A stretch of DNA of 41,929 nt from Avichristensenella sp031549105 (GTDB lineage Bacteria; Bacillota; Clostridia; Christensenellales; Aristaeellaceae). Location: the NCBI GenBank assembly GCA_031549105.1, contig JAVBQK010000101.1, positions 1 to 41,929 on the forward strand, written 5' to 3'. Both the position numbers and the translations under genes were made by a program. The notes under the pieces are model-generated. The model searched no databases and had not been told where the DNA came from. It was given only the letters and a program-made list of their open reading frames with translations. Shown in pieces: positions 18,860-27,249 of the stretch (within the stretch, counting starts at the first letter, position 1; each line of letters begins with the position of its first letter).

Positions 18860-20559
18860 GCGTGTTCCTCCTTTTGCAGCCGCCGGGCTTCTTCCCAGCA
18901 GGCGCGCACGATGTCCAGGTCCTCGTCGGTAATCGCCTCGTCGCTGTTGTCCATGTGCCAGAGGTAATAGAGGGACGGCACCCCCAGCGACGGTTGTATC
19001 TTTACGTAAGAGAGCCACGACGCCTTGTCCGGCATCGGCCAGTTGTCGGTGTCGACCAGGCAATCGGGCATCGCGGCCCCCGCGACCTTTGCGCGGTGGA
19101 TCATCTGCTCGTTCACCGGGCGGCGCATGTTCACGTCGTTCAGGCGGATCATGTCGCACTTATCCTGTAGGTACGGGTGCGGGCAATGGCACATGATCAG
19201 CGCGTCGGGCTTGATCGCCTTCGCGCCGTCGTACACCATGGCGAGGTATGCGCGCATCAGCTCCAGACCCCATACGGAGTCATCGGCCAGTGTGCAGCCG
19301 GGGCCGGACGGGATGCGGGCGGTGAAGTCGATCTTGAAGCCGTCGGCGTCAAGGCCTGCGGGCGAGAGCATCTCGTGCAGCGCTTCCTGAAATAGCTCGC
19401 GGTAGCCCTCGTTCGTGGGGTCAATGGCGAGCTTGTTGCCTGCAAAGTCGCGCACGCACAGCTCCGCCGGTACGCCCTCCGGGTCCCAGGCCTTTAGCCA
19501 GAGCAGCACGCGGCGGCCTTTTTGGTGCATCGCCCGGATATAACCGCGCATGTCCGGCCACTTGGCCGTGTCCACGTTGTTCAGGCCGTACTGCGCCTGC
19601 CATTTGTCGTCGATGACGACGATGCCGGGATCGATCCCCTTCTCGTCCAGCGAGGCGGCGAACTGCTCGTAGAAATCCTGGCGCGCCAGCGTGGGCGTCG
19701 GTTGGTTCATGGGGCCGCTCATCGCGGATTGCGCGCCCCAGCCGCAGAAGATCGGCGAGCTCCACCACTGTGGCCGGGTTTTTGCAGGGTCATGCCGCGC
19801 CTCAATGCGGCTGAACTCGCCCAGCAGCGCGTACTCCTCCGTACCCAGCAGCATCTGCACAGTCGGCAGGCGGTATCCACCGGATACCTTCTGATGCCCG
19901 TCGTACCGCAGCAGCAGGCCGCCGCCCGTACCGCCGATATACTCAAACTCGCTGAACGTGTGCTCGCCCGGCTCCGCGGTAACGCCCAGCGTGTAACACG
20001 TCTCCCCCTTGCGCAGCAGGAAACAGAATGGCGGCGGGGTGAAGAACCAATGGTCACGCCCTGGGATCGGCACGCCGGTCATGTCAATCAGCGTGCGCTC
20101 GCCCGGGTGCAGTGCTCGCCGCTCGCCGATATCCGGTTCGGGGTTCAGCAGGCGATCCGCGTAGAACGCCGAGTAAAACCTGCCCGAGCCATGGCGCGGG
20201 TTGACGCCGGTGTAGTAGCCGCTGAGCAACTCCACCTCGTCCAACACGCCCTCGCCCTCTACCCAGGCGGAGTAGGCAATGCCCGCCTCGGTAGCCAGCA
20301 CCTCGAACTCCTTGGCTTGCCAGACGCTGGAGTTCGCCGTCCAGCGGATGCGGATGCCGTCCGCCTCCTCGCTAAACACCGGTGAGGGCAGCATTGAACT
20401 CACGTCCCGACCGGCCACTGTGTGGATGGAGGACACGATGAATAACTCCGCAAGCGTCCCTTCGCGCGTCTCCACGCACAGCGCCGGGCGCGCGTCGATG
20501 GGGCTGAGCGTATAGCCCTCCGCCTCAACACGCCAATGATTCCCGGGAATCAGCCTCAT
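18856..20559 (-). CDS. glycoside hydrolase, clan-D-like TIM barrel (GH36/GH31-type)
   Basis: A 567-aa protein that looks like an alpha-galactosidase or related alpha-glycosidase without signal peptide. An N-terminal beta-sandwich-like region (about 1-250) precedes the barrel. The barrel contains GIVVIDDKWQAQYG near residue 315, VLLWLKAWDPEG, and DADGFKIDF with the likely nucleophile Asp411. ALIMCHCPHPYLQD and DCLVDTDNWPMPD follow. The strand-4 K-x-D motif and the overall order are those of clan GH-D/GH31, but the sequence does not match a characterised subfamily I can name. It overlaps its neighbours by 4 bp on both sides (ATGA), so it is translationally coupled in the DeoR-led operon. Linkage and sugar specificity unknown. 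Confidence 0.75.
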   Translation of the reverse strand: MRLIPGNHWRVEAEGYTLSPIDARPALCVETREGTLAELFIVSSIHTVAGRDVSSMLPSPVFSEEADGIRIRWTANSSVWQAKEFEVLATEAGIAYSAWVEGEGVLDEVELLSGYYTGVNPRHGSGRFYSAFYADRLLNPEPDIGERRALHPGERTLIDMTGVPIPGRDHWFFTPPPFCFLLRKGETCYTLGVTAEPGEHTFSEFEYIGGTGGGLLLRYDGHQKVSGGYRLPTVQMLLGTEEYALLGEFSRIEARHDPAKTRPQWWSSPIFCGWGAQSAMSGPMNQPTPTLARQDFYEQFAASLDEKGIDPGIVVIDDKWQAQYGLNNVDTAKWPDMRGYIRAMHQKGRRVLLWLKAWDPEGVPAELCVRDFAGNKLAIDPTNEGYRELFQEALHEMLSPAGLDADGFKIDFTARIPSGPGCTLADDSVWGLELMRAYLAMVYDGAKAIKPDALIMCHCPHPYLQDKCDMIRLNDVNMRRPVNEQMIHRAKVAGAAMPDCLVDTDNWPMPDKASWLSYVKIQPSLGVPSLYYLWHMDNSDEAITDEDLDIVRACWEEARRLQKEEHA

Positions 20560-21851
20560 GATGACACCTCTTCTGCCCGCGATGCGCGCAGGCGATCGAT
20601 GCTTTTTTGCAGGAAACTGGGTGAACCAAAGCTTCCACTTTTGAATACGAGCAAATACTCCTCAGCACCGGCGCTGTAGCCGAGCATCGCCGGCACGCCC
20701 GCCTCGATTTCGTCGAGAATGATCATCTTGCGGATGCCCAGCGCGTCCGATACGGCGGCCGATGTCTCCCCGCCCGCAACGACGATCTTATCCACACCTG
20801 TCGTCCGGGCTGCCTGTGCGGCGATTTCGCCGAGCGCGCCCGAGACCAACCGGCCTACGTCCGCCCCGGAAAGGCCCTGCGTGCAGCCCGCGTCCATTGT
20901 GCGGGCTACTTCCTCGGGTAGCAGCGCCGCATGCAGCAGCGCGTCCCGTCCGGCTGAAAGCCTTTCCGCCAGTGCCGCCGCGCTATCGCGGAGCAATGCT
21001 TCCCGGGCCTCTTCATCCAGCAGTGTCCATGTGGGCAGCGAGACGGAGAAGACGCCTTGTTCCTTTAGGTAGGCGACCTGTTCGCGGGTGGGCACCGTCT
21101 GGCTGCCGGATACCACCAGCACGCCGGGTTCCGGCGCGCCCACGTCTTCCGCCCATGCGCCGGGTAGCTCCTCCAACAGCGCGCTGCTGCCGCACAGGCA
21201 TGGCTCGTCCTTCACCAGCCGGGCGATGGTTTGCAGGTCCCGCTGGTCGCGCACGTCAAAGAGCAGATAGTCGCAGAAGGGTTTTAGCTTCGCAAGCGCC
21301 CGACACCGCGCATCTTCCGGCAAATCCAGCAGCTCGGTATCAAACAGCCGCACCGTGCCCTTTACCTGCGCGGACAGGATCGCCAGCAGGCTGCTTTCGC
21401 TCATCGGATGGATGGGGTCGTTACGAAACATGGTTTCCGCGAGCGGCACGCCGTAGACATAGTGCTGTCCGTGCACGGTGGTGCGGCCGTTCCGGGGGAA
21501 GCCCGCGACGACCATCGCGCAGCCCGTGCCGGTCCTGGCCCGCACGGCGGCGAAATGCGCGCCAATGTTGCCGCGAAACACGCTGCATACCTTGCTATGG
21601 TAACGGTCAAATCCGCGCGCCATCAGCAGTGCACAGGCGGCGTCCGCCTTGCGCGCGACGGCGTCCGGGTCGTCCAGACGACTGTCGGTGTTGATCACCA
21701 CCGCGTCCAGGCCCGCCATGTCGGAAAGGGCAGGCGCGCTGGACAGCGAGAACACGCCGACGCGGTAGCCGTTTTTCGCCAGCATCACGCCCGCGTCGTT
21801 CGCGCCGGTGATGTCGTCGGCCACAATGCCGACGCGCTTGAGGCGGCTCAC
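20556..21851 (-). CDS. four-carbon acid sugar kinase family protein (DUF1537, OtnK-like)
   Basis: A 431-aa ATP-dependent kinase of the DUF1537 family; known members phosphorylate D-threonate, L-threonate or erythronate. The N-terminal substrate domain opens VGIVADDITGANDAGVMLAKNGY, with VINTDSRL and KVCSVFRGNIGAH following. The C-terminal nucleotide-binding domain has VLVVSGSQTVPTREQV and KIVVAGGETSAAVSDALGI, and the final YLLVFKSGSFGSPSF is typical. It starts at a GTG that overlaps the TGA of the aldolase gene (GTGA). A longer frame up to 22049 lies inside the aldolase gene and is rejected. Pairing with an aldolase fits a kinase-then-aldolase route for a sugar acid, but the substrate is inferred only from family. 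Confidence 0.9.
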   Translation of the reverse strand: MSRLKRVGIVADDITGANDAGVMLAKNGYRVGVFSLSSAPALSDMAGLDAVVINTDSRLDDPDAVARKADAACALLMARGFDRYHSKVCSVFRGNIGAHFAAVRARTGTGCAMVVAGFPRNGRTTVHGQHYVYGVPLAETMFRNDPIHPMSESSLLAILSAQVKGTVRLFDTELLDLPEDARCRALAKLKPFCDYLLFDVRDQRDLQTIARLVKDEPCLCGSSALLEELPGAWAEDVGAPEPGVLVVSGSQTVPTREQVAYLKEQGVFSVSLPTWTLLDEEAREALLRDSAAALAERLSAGRDALLHAALLPEEVARTMDAGCTQGLSGADVGRLVSGALGEIAAQAARTTGVDKIVVAGGETSAAVSDALGIRKMIILDEIEAGVPAMLGYSAGAEEYLLVFKSGSFGSPSFLQKSIDRLRASRAEEVSS

Positions 21852-22729
21852 GGCGCTTTGCCCGCGCTGCCCAGGAATGTGCGGATGCGGTCCTCGCACA
21901 GCGCCTGAACCGCGGCGCTCGCCTCGGCAAGCTTCACCGGGTCCAGGCGGACCGTATCGCGGTTGGGCATGCGGGTGACGCCCATGATCTGCTGGAAGAG
22001 CAGCTCCAAGTCGGTGGCGATGTTCAGCTTGACGACTCCATACCCGCACGCCGGATGGATTGCGCGCTGCACCGATTCCATCGGCAGGCCGGACCCGCCG
22101 TGCAGCACAAGCGGCACGCTAGTCAGCTCTCCGATCCGTTCCAGCCGATCGTAGTCCAGCGCTGGGCTAGCCACCGGATAAACGCCGTGCGCCGTGCCGA
22201 TGGATACGGCCAGGCTGTCACAGCCGGTGCGTTCGGCAAACTCTGCCGCTTCCTCTGGCACGGTGAACAGCCTGCTGTCGTGCCCGGTTTCCAGCTTGTC
22301 CGTGCCACCGATGCTGCCCAGCTCCGCCTCCACTGCCACATTCTTTGCATGTGCCAGCTCCACCACGCGCCGCGTGATCGCGATGTTCTCCGCAAACGGC
22401 AGCTGGCTGCCATCGACCATCACCGAGTGGAACCCAGCGTCGATCGCCTGCTGGATGACCGCAAAATCATAGGTATGATCCAGGTGCAGGATCGCGGGCA
22501 CGGCAATGCCCTCCGCCGCCTCAAAGAACGCATCGGCGAACTCCTTCGCCGTCAGGTCGAACCAGCGCAGCTCGTTGGACGACATCTGCACGATGACCGG
22601 CGAGCGTGTCGCCTCTGCCGCGCGCAGCACCGCGGGGATGAGCACCGTGTTCCTCGGGGAGAAGCTGCCCAGTGCGTAGCCGCCTTCCCGCGCCTTTGCG
22701 AACTGATCAAGTATGCCGGTTCGGTTCAT
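21848..22729 (-). CDS. class II (zinc) ketose-bisphosphate aldolase
   Basis: A 293-aa zinc-dependent aldolase of the FbaA/GatY/KbaY type that cleaves a phosphorylated sugar to dihydroxyacetone phosphate and an aldehyde. Visible zinc and catalytic motifs are AILHLDHTYDF, the glutamate in VAVEAELGSIGG, the histidine in IGTAHGVYP and LVLHGGSGLP. GVVKLNIATDLE and the C terminus complete the barrel. Length is normal (about 285 aa). It starts at ATG and overlaps the racemase-like gene by 4 bp. It sits between the DUF1537 kinase and the racemase-like gene, so it probably cleaves the product of that kinase or a related sugar phosphate. Tagatose- versus fructose-bisphosphate preference cannot be judged. 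Confidence 0.9.
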   Translation of the reverse strand: MNRTGILDQFAKAREGGYALGSFSPRNTVLIPAVLRAAEATRSPVIVQMSSNELRWFDLTAKEFADAFFEAAEGIAVPAILHLDHTYDFAVIQQAIDAGFHSVMVDGSQLPFAENIAITRRVVELAHAKNVAVEAELGSIGGTDKLETGHDSRLFTVPEEAAEFAERTGCDSLAVSIGTAHGVYPVASPALDYDRLERIGELTSVPLVLHGGSGLPMESVQRAIHPACGYGVVKLNIATDLELLFQQIMGVTRMPNRDTVRLDPVKLAEASAAVQALCEDRIRTFLGSAGKAP

Positions 22730-23403
22730 GGATTCGCCCCCTCTAATGATTTGACTACATCAACCAGCGCGCCAAGCCCGCTCTCCGGGCTGGTGACGAA
22801 CTTCGCTCGGATGCCGTCCGGCAGCCCGGAAAGAGCCCGCGCCATAGACGCCTGTGCCAACACCAGCGTATCCGCCTGATCGGCCAGGCGCAGGAAATGC
22901 TCGCACAGCAGCGCGTCGTATCCTTCGGTATCGCCGCTGGTCAGCAGCGCGCCCGCACCCTCGATGACCATGCTCGTTAGCGCCAGGTCACTTCCCAGCC
23001 GCGCGGCCTCGCGCTCAATCAGCGCGCGGGTGGGGCGCAATGTGGAGCCAAGCGTCGCGAGCACCACGGCGCGGCCTCCACGCAAGGCGACCTCGCGCGC
23101 CATTGGGGCGTCAATGCGCAGAAACGGCATCGCAAAGCTGGGCGCGGCCATCTCCACCAGCTCGCCCATGGACGAACAGGCGCAGAGCATCGCGTCCGGC
23201 CGGGAGAGTGCCGCGCCCTGCGCCAGCGAGAAAAAGCGGTAACGCACCGAGTCGCTGATGAACCCATCGCGGTTGATCTCGGGCAGCAGGCTGTCATCAA
23301 GATAGTTATGGACGGTCAGTTCCGGCATCATCCGCGAGAGGATGCCGCGCACGGCAGCAATGGTGGCGGGCGTGGTGTGCACGATGGCGACGGTTCTTTG
23401 CAT
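22726..23403 (-). CDS. aspartate/glutamate racemase-like protein, one catalytic Cys missing
   Basis: A 225-aa protein with the two-lobed Asp/Glu/hydantoin racemase fold. The first catalytic-type cysteine lies in LCACSSMGELVE near residue 75, and VVLATLGSTLRPTRALI matches the family's third strand. The position where the second cysteine is expected reads TLVLAQASMARAL, with alanine instead. True racemization by the two-base mechanism is therefore doubtful. It may be an isomerase, a decarboxylase-like enzyme or a binding protein. Proteins of this kind occur in DUF1537 operons, which fits the adjacent aldolase and kinase genes. It starts at ATG after GGAGGGAGC, 12 bp behind the regulator gene. 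Confidence 0.82.
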   Translation of the reverse strand: MQRTVAIVHTTPATIAAVRGILSRMMPELTVHNYLDDSLLPEINRDGFISDSVRYRFFSLAQGAALSRPDAMLCACSSMGELVEMAAPSFAMPFLRIDAPMAREVALRGGRAVVLATLGSTLRPTRALIEREAARLGSDLALTSMVIEGAGALLTSGDTEGYDALLCEHFLRLADQADTLVLAQASMARALSGLPDGIRAKFVTSPESGLGALVDVVKSLEGANP

Positions 23404-23415
23404 TTGCGCTCCCTC

Positions 23416-24150
23416 CTATGCGTAGAGGATGTTGGGGAAAGGTTCCAGCTCGCGGCGTGGCCTATCGGCGATGATCGCGCACTCGTCGATCGCCGCGACC
23501 TGACACATCGCCACCGCGCCGAATTTGCTGGAATCCACGAGAAAAAATGCCTGCATCGACTGTTCGATCGCCAGGCGCTTGATGGCCTGTTCGGCCGGGT
23601 CATGGTTGGTCAGGCCCAGCTGCACGCTGACGCCATTGGCCCCAAGAAAACTTTTATTGAAGCGATAGCCGCGCATCGCGGCCTCCGCCGCCGCGCCCAC
23701 GCATGAGCGGGTGAAGGGCTTCACCTGCCCGCCGATCAGCACGCACGGGATGCCCGCGCGCAGCAGCCGCTCTGCGTGCAGCAGCGAGTTGGTCACACAG
23801 GAGACGTTCTCTGCGGTCAGGTAGCCGATCAGCATCGCGTTGGCGCTGGATGGGTCCAGAAAGATGGTATCGCCCGGCTGCACCAGCGAGGCCGCGCACC
23901 GCGCGATCCGGTCTTTTTCGGCAGCATTCAGTTCCAGTCGAGCATCAATGCTCTGCGCGACCGCCTCCACCCGCAGGCGCACGCCGCCGCCGCGCAACAG
24001 CTCCACTTCGCCTGTTTCGGCCAGCTCCTTCAGATCGCGCCGCACGGTCGACTCGGAAATGTCCAGCGCGCGTGCCAAATCTTGCAGGAGCAGCACATCG
24101 CCCTCCCTGAGCAGGCCCATGATATTCTCCTTGCGCAACATCGGTATCAT
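23416..24150 (-). CDS. DeoR/GlpR-type transcriptional regulator
   Basis: A 244-aa DNA-binding repressor-type regulator. The N-terminal winged helix contains DLARALDISESTVRRDLKEL, with ELLRGGGVRL as wing. The C-terminal sugar-phosphate sensor domain has GDTIFLDPSSANAML, VTNSLLHAERLL, CVLIGGQVKPF and VDSSKFG, which match the ribose-5-phosphate-isomerase-like DeoR sensor. The ATG at 24150 is chosen because GGAGGGAC precedes it; the upstream frame to 24198 would cover the promoter. It is first in the leftward operon and divergent from the FGGY kinase, so it probably controls both units in response to a phosphorylated intermediate. Confidence 0.92.
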   Translation of the reverse strand: MIPMLRKENIMGLLREGDVLLLQDLARALDISESTVRRDLKELAETGEVELLRGGGVRLRVEAVAQSIDARLELNAAEKDRIARCAASLVQPGDTIFLDPSSANAMLIGYLTAENVSCVTNSLLHAERLLRAGIPCVLIGGQVKPFTRSCVGAAAEAAMRGYRFNKSFLGANGVSVQLGLTNHDPAEQAIKRLAIEQSMQAFFLVDSSKFGAVAMCQVAAIDECAIIADRPRRELEPFPNILYA

Positions 24151-24169
24151 CTGTGTCCCTCCGCCCAGT

Positions 24170-24198
24170 AGGATAGCACAACCCCTGCCTTTTTTCAA
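24170..24198 (-). promoter_or_regulatory. promoter of the leftward sugar-acid operon
   Basis: On the minus strand TTGAAA and TATCCT are separated by 17 bp, 20 bp before the regulator start. Read on the plus strand, TTTC recurs at 24193, 24202, 24213 and 24219 between the two divergent promoters. That is compatible with DeoR-type direct-repeat operators but not proof of them. Confidence 0.6.
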
Positions 24199-24234
24199 TT
24201 ATTTCTATATTCTTTCATTTTCCGTCAAAGCCGC

Positions 24235-24263
24235 TTGAAAAGGCGGGCGGCGCATGCTACGAT
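24235..24263 (+). promoter_or_regulatory. promoter of the FGGY kinase gene
   Basis: TTGAAA, a 17-bp spacer and TACGAT, ending 23 bp before the ATG at 24286. It is divergent from the DeoR operon promoter, with 36 bp between the two -35 boxes. Confidence 0.6.
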
Positions 24264-24285
24264 ACGGGCGATAGGGGGCGGGAAT

Positions 24286-25716
24286 ATGCCGGTGTTGGCG
24301 CTGGACCTGGGAACGACGAGCTGGAAGGCCGGCATTGTGGACGGTTCAGACGCGATGCCGCATGTTGCGCGCATACCGACACCTTCGCTGGAGGACGCGG
24401 GTGCAATGCTGCCCTCGCTCAAGGCGTTGCTTTTGCAGCTGCCTGAAGACGCACGCATGGCGGTTACCCGTGTGGCACTGACCGGCATGGCGGAGGCTGG
24501 GCTATTGCTGGACGCGAAAACCCTTTTGCCGCGCTCGCCGCTGCTGATGTGGCATGACCGGCGGACGGAGGCCATCTTCGCCGCACACCGAGACGATCCG
24601 CAATTTGCTGATCGACGTGCCATTACCGGCCTGCCAAACAGTTACAAGTACGGCGTGTACAAGATGCTTTACCTGCTGGAGGCGGCCGGTCTTTCTCCAT
24701 GTGAAACGCGCTGGCTAGGCGCGGTGGAGTACGCGGTGTTCCTGCTGACAGGCGCATGCGCGGCGGAGCCGACGCTTGCAGCACGCACCTACGCCTACGA
24801 CATCCTTCAGGACTGCTGGGATGAAGCCTTTCTTGACTACGCGGGCCTGGCAATAACGATGCTCCCGCCGCTTGTTCCCTCCGGTGCGCCGGTGGGTGAA
24901 ATTACGGCCCTAATGGCGCGGGAGATTGGCCTTCCGCAGCGCATTCCTGTGCATCTCTGTGGCCACGACCACCTGTGTGCAGCATACGGCGTTGGCGCGG
25001 CGCTGCCTGGGCGGCTGTTCGGGTCACTGGGCACGGCGCAGGTATTGCTGGCCACTCGCGCCGAAAAGCGGCTGGACGAAGCCGACACGGTGTCCGGCCT
25101 GTCATTCGGGCCGACGGTGACAGGCGAGGGGCTGCATGTGCTTGGCTCGATTCAGTCTGCGGGCGGATCGGTATCGCTGCTCAACCGCTTATTATATGGC
25201 GGCGATGGGTACGGCGGCATGCTGGACGACGCGGCCCAGATGCCCTATGGCCCCAGCGGCCTTCTTTACTTCCCATACCTGTCCGGCAGCGGCGCGCCGC
25301 ACCTGGACGCCGCGATGCGCGGTGGGTTCCTGGGGCTTTCGGCGGGTACATCGCGCGGACAACTGGCGCTGGCCGTGTATGAAGGCATCGCGATGGAGTC
25401 ACGGCTGATCCTGGAGACGCCCGCGATGGGGCATGCTGAGGCGCTGACGGTCTCCGGCGGGCTTACCGCCCACCCGCGCTTTCTGCAGGCGATGGCGGAC
25501 GTATTGCGCCTTCCGGTAACGGTCGCAGGTACGGAAGAGGCCGCGCTGCTGGGTGCGGCGCGGCTGGTATCCCCGCTGCCCGAACCAGACAGCGCTGCTA
25601 TCCACCACCCATGCACGGAAACCTCCGAAAAATACGATACGCTCTACCGCGGCGGCTACTTGCCCATGCAAGGTCCGCTGCGCACACTATACCATCAACT
25701 AGCAAAGGAAGGTTGA
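24286..25716 (+). CDS. FGGY-family carbohydrate kinase
   Basis: A 476-aa sugar kinase of the xylulokinase/gluconokinase/glycerol-kinase family. The N-terminal phosphate-binding motif is VLALDLGTTSWKAG. PLLMWHDRRTE is the FGGY substrate-side loop. The catalytic aspartate is in HLCGHDHLCAAYG. GSLGTAQVLL and the FGGY signature-like region VSGGLTAHPRFLQAMADVL give the ATP-binding half, with GTEEAALLGAA near the end. The start at 24286 is chosen because the domain begins there and a GGGGGCGGG stretch precedes it; the frame further upstream includes the promoter. The phosphorylase gene follows after 3 bp, so the two are coupled. The sugar substrate cannot be assigned. Confidence 0.9.
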   Translation: MPVLALDLGTTSWKAGIVDGSDAMPHVARIPTPSLEDAGAMLPSLKALLLQLPEDARMAVTRVALTGMAEAGLLLDAKTLLPRSPLLMWHDRRTEAIFAAHRDDPQFADRRAITGLPNSYKYGVYKMLYLLEAAGLSPCETRWLGAVEYAVFLLTGACAAEPTLAARTYAYDILQDCWDEAFLDYAGLAITMLPPLVPSGAPVGEITALMAREIGLPQRIPVHLCGHDHLCAAYGVGAALPGRLFGSLGTAQVLLATRAEKRLDEADTVSGLSFGPTVTGEGLHVLGSIQSAGGSVSLLNRLLYGGDGYGGMLDDAAQMPYGPSGLLYFPYLSGSGAPHLDAAMRGGFLGLSAGTSRGQLALAVYEGIAMESRLILETPAMGHAEALTVSGGLTAHPRFLQAMADVLRLPVTVAGTEEAALLGAARLVSPLPEPDSAAIHHPCTETSEKYDTLYRGGYLPMQGPLRTLYHQLAKEG

Positions 25717-25719
25717 CAC

Positions 25720-27162
25720 ATGTCTGCAATCCCCAACAAGGTCATGCTCATCACCTACCCGGACAGCCTTGGCGGCGACCTGAAGGCGCTTGCGCGCACC
25801 GCCGAAACATACCTCACCGGCGCGGTGGGCAGCATGCACATCCTGCCGTTCTTCCCTTCCAGCGGCGACCGGGGTTTTTCCCCGCTGACGTATGAGGAGG
25901 TCGAACCCACATTCGGCGGCTGGGCGGACATCGAGGCGCTGTCTAAAGATTACACGCTGATGTGCGACATGATGGTCAACCACATCTCCCGCCAGAGCCG
26001 GGAGTTTGAGGATTACATGCAGCACGGCGAGGCCTCGCCCTATGCGCCGATGTTCTTTGATTACGACGCGTTCTGGGGTGGCAAGCCGCCTGCGGAGGAG
26101 TACGCGCTGCTCTACCGCCGGTCGGACAAGCCGCTGTTCGTCACCGTCATGCTGCCGGATGGGACGGAGAAGCGGCTGTGGTGCTCATTTACCGCACAGC
26201 AGATTGACCTTGATACCGATCACCCGGCTACGCGCGACTACATCTTCCGCAACCTCGCGGCGCTGGGCAGCCACGGCATCTCGCTGGTGCGGCTGGACGC
26301 CTATGGCTACATCACCAAGGTGCGCGGCACCAACTGCTTCTTTGTGGAGCCGAAGGTGTGGGAACTGATCGCGGCGTGCGGTGATACACTCTCCCGCCTG
26401 GGGATGACGCTGCTGCCCGAGGTGCACGCTCCGTACGAGACGGCGCTGAAGATTGCCGGACAAGGCTACTACACCTACGATTTTGTGCTGCCGATGCTGA
26501 TGCTGCACACGCTGCTCAGCGGAGACGCGCGCGCGATGAAGCACTGGTTTACCATCTGTCCACGCAACCAATTCACCGTGCTGGACACGCATGATGGCGT
26601 CGGCGTACACGACGCCGCAGGCATCCTGACGGAAGAACAGGCGCAGGCTGTCATCGACCGAATTGAACCAAACCTGTCATATGCATTCAAACCCATTGAC
26701 GAATCTAAGAAGCGCTACAAGAAATCCTATCAACTATATGGCACATACTTCTCCATGCTGAACGAAGACGAGCGGGCATACCTGCTGGCCCGGACGCTGC
26801 AACTATTCGCGCCGGGCATTCCGCAGGTGTACTACGTGGGTCTGCTGGCGGGCGTGAACCAGATGGATTTCCCCATCGCGGATCATCGGTTCATCAACCG
26901 CAAGAACTATGCTGGGCAGGAGCTGGAGGCCGAGTTTGAGCGACCAATCGTGCAATCGATCCTCTCGTTGCTTCGGCTGCGGAACACCCACCCGGCGTTT
27001 GACGGTACGCTGACCATCGCGGATACAGCGGATGACCGCCTCTCGCTGCTCTGGCAAAACGGCCAGGAGACGGCGGTACTGGAGGCCGATGTGAAGGGAC
27101 ATGCGTTCACCGTCAGCGCCACGCGGGACGGGCGGATGGAGTGCGTATTCCAGCAGTACTGA
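25720..27162 (+). CDS. sucrose-phosphorylase-like GH13_18 enzyme
   Basis: A 480-aa cytoplasmic alpha-glucoside phosphorylase. It opens KVMLITYPDSLGGDLKAL with LPFFPSSGDRGFSPLTY, typical of sucrose phosphorylases. The nucleophile is Asp193 in RLDAYGY, the acid/base Glu234 in LPEVHAPYE, and the transition-state aspartate Asp292 in THDGVG. These numbers lie within two residues of those known for the bifidobacterial enzyme. The acceptor-side loop near QMDFPIADHRFINRKNY differs from what I recall of sucrose phosphorylases. Sucrose 6'-phosphate, glucosylglycerol or glucosylglycerate phosphorylase activity (same subfamily) is therefore possible. AAAGGAAGG precedes the ATG. The nearby kinase and glycerol-type dehydrogenases would handle glucose-1-phosphate co-products; this is inference. 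Confidence 0.88.
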   Translation: MSAIPNKVMLITYPDSLGGDLKALARTAETYLTGAVGSMHILPFFPSSGDRGFSPLTYEEVEPTFGGWADIEALSKDYTLMCDMMVNHISRQSREFEDYMQHGEASPYAPMFFDYDAFWGGKPPAEEYALLYRRSDKPLFVTVMLPDGTEKRLWCSFTAQQIDLDTDHPATRDYIFRNLAALGSHGISLVRLDAYGYITKVRGTNCFFVEPKVWELIAACGDTLSRLGMTLLPEVHAPYETALKIAGQGYYTYDFVLPMLMLHTLLSGDARAMKHWFTICPRNQFTVLDTHDGVGVHDAAGILTEEQAQAVIDRIEPNLSYAFKPIDESKKRYKKSYQLYGTYFSMLNEDERAYLLARTLQLFAPGIPQVYYVGLLAGVNQMDFPIADHRFINRKNYAGQELEAEFERPIVQSILSLLRLRNTHPAFDGTLTIADTADDRLSLLWQNGQETAVLEADVKGHAFTVSATRDGRMECVFQQY

Positions 27163-27200
27163 CCCGACCGGCGGCAGAACGCATTTTTTCCTGTAGAGCC

Positions 27201-27238
27201 TTGACAGTCCCAGTATTTTCTGTAAGATTCGTACTGGG
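27201..27238 (+). promoter_or_regulatory. promoter with overlapping inverted repeat (candidate operator)
   Basis: TTGACA (27201) and TAAGAT (27223) are separated by 16 bp. Inverted repeats CCCAGTA (27209-27215) and TACTGGG (27232-27238) straddle the -10 box, with 16 bp between the arms. The placement suits a repressor site, or a hairpin at the extreme 5' end of the transcript. Confidence 0.6.
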
Positions 27239-27249
27239 AGGGCGTAAGC

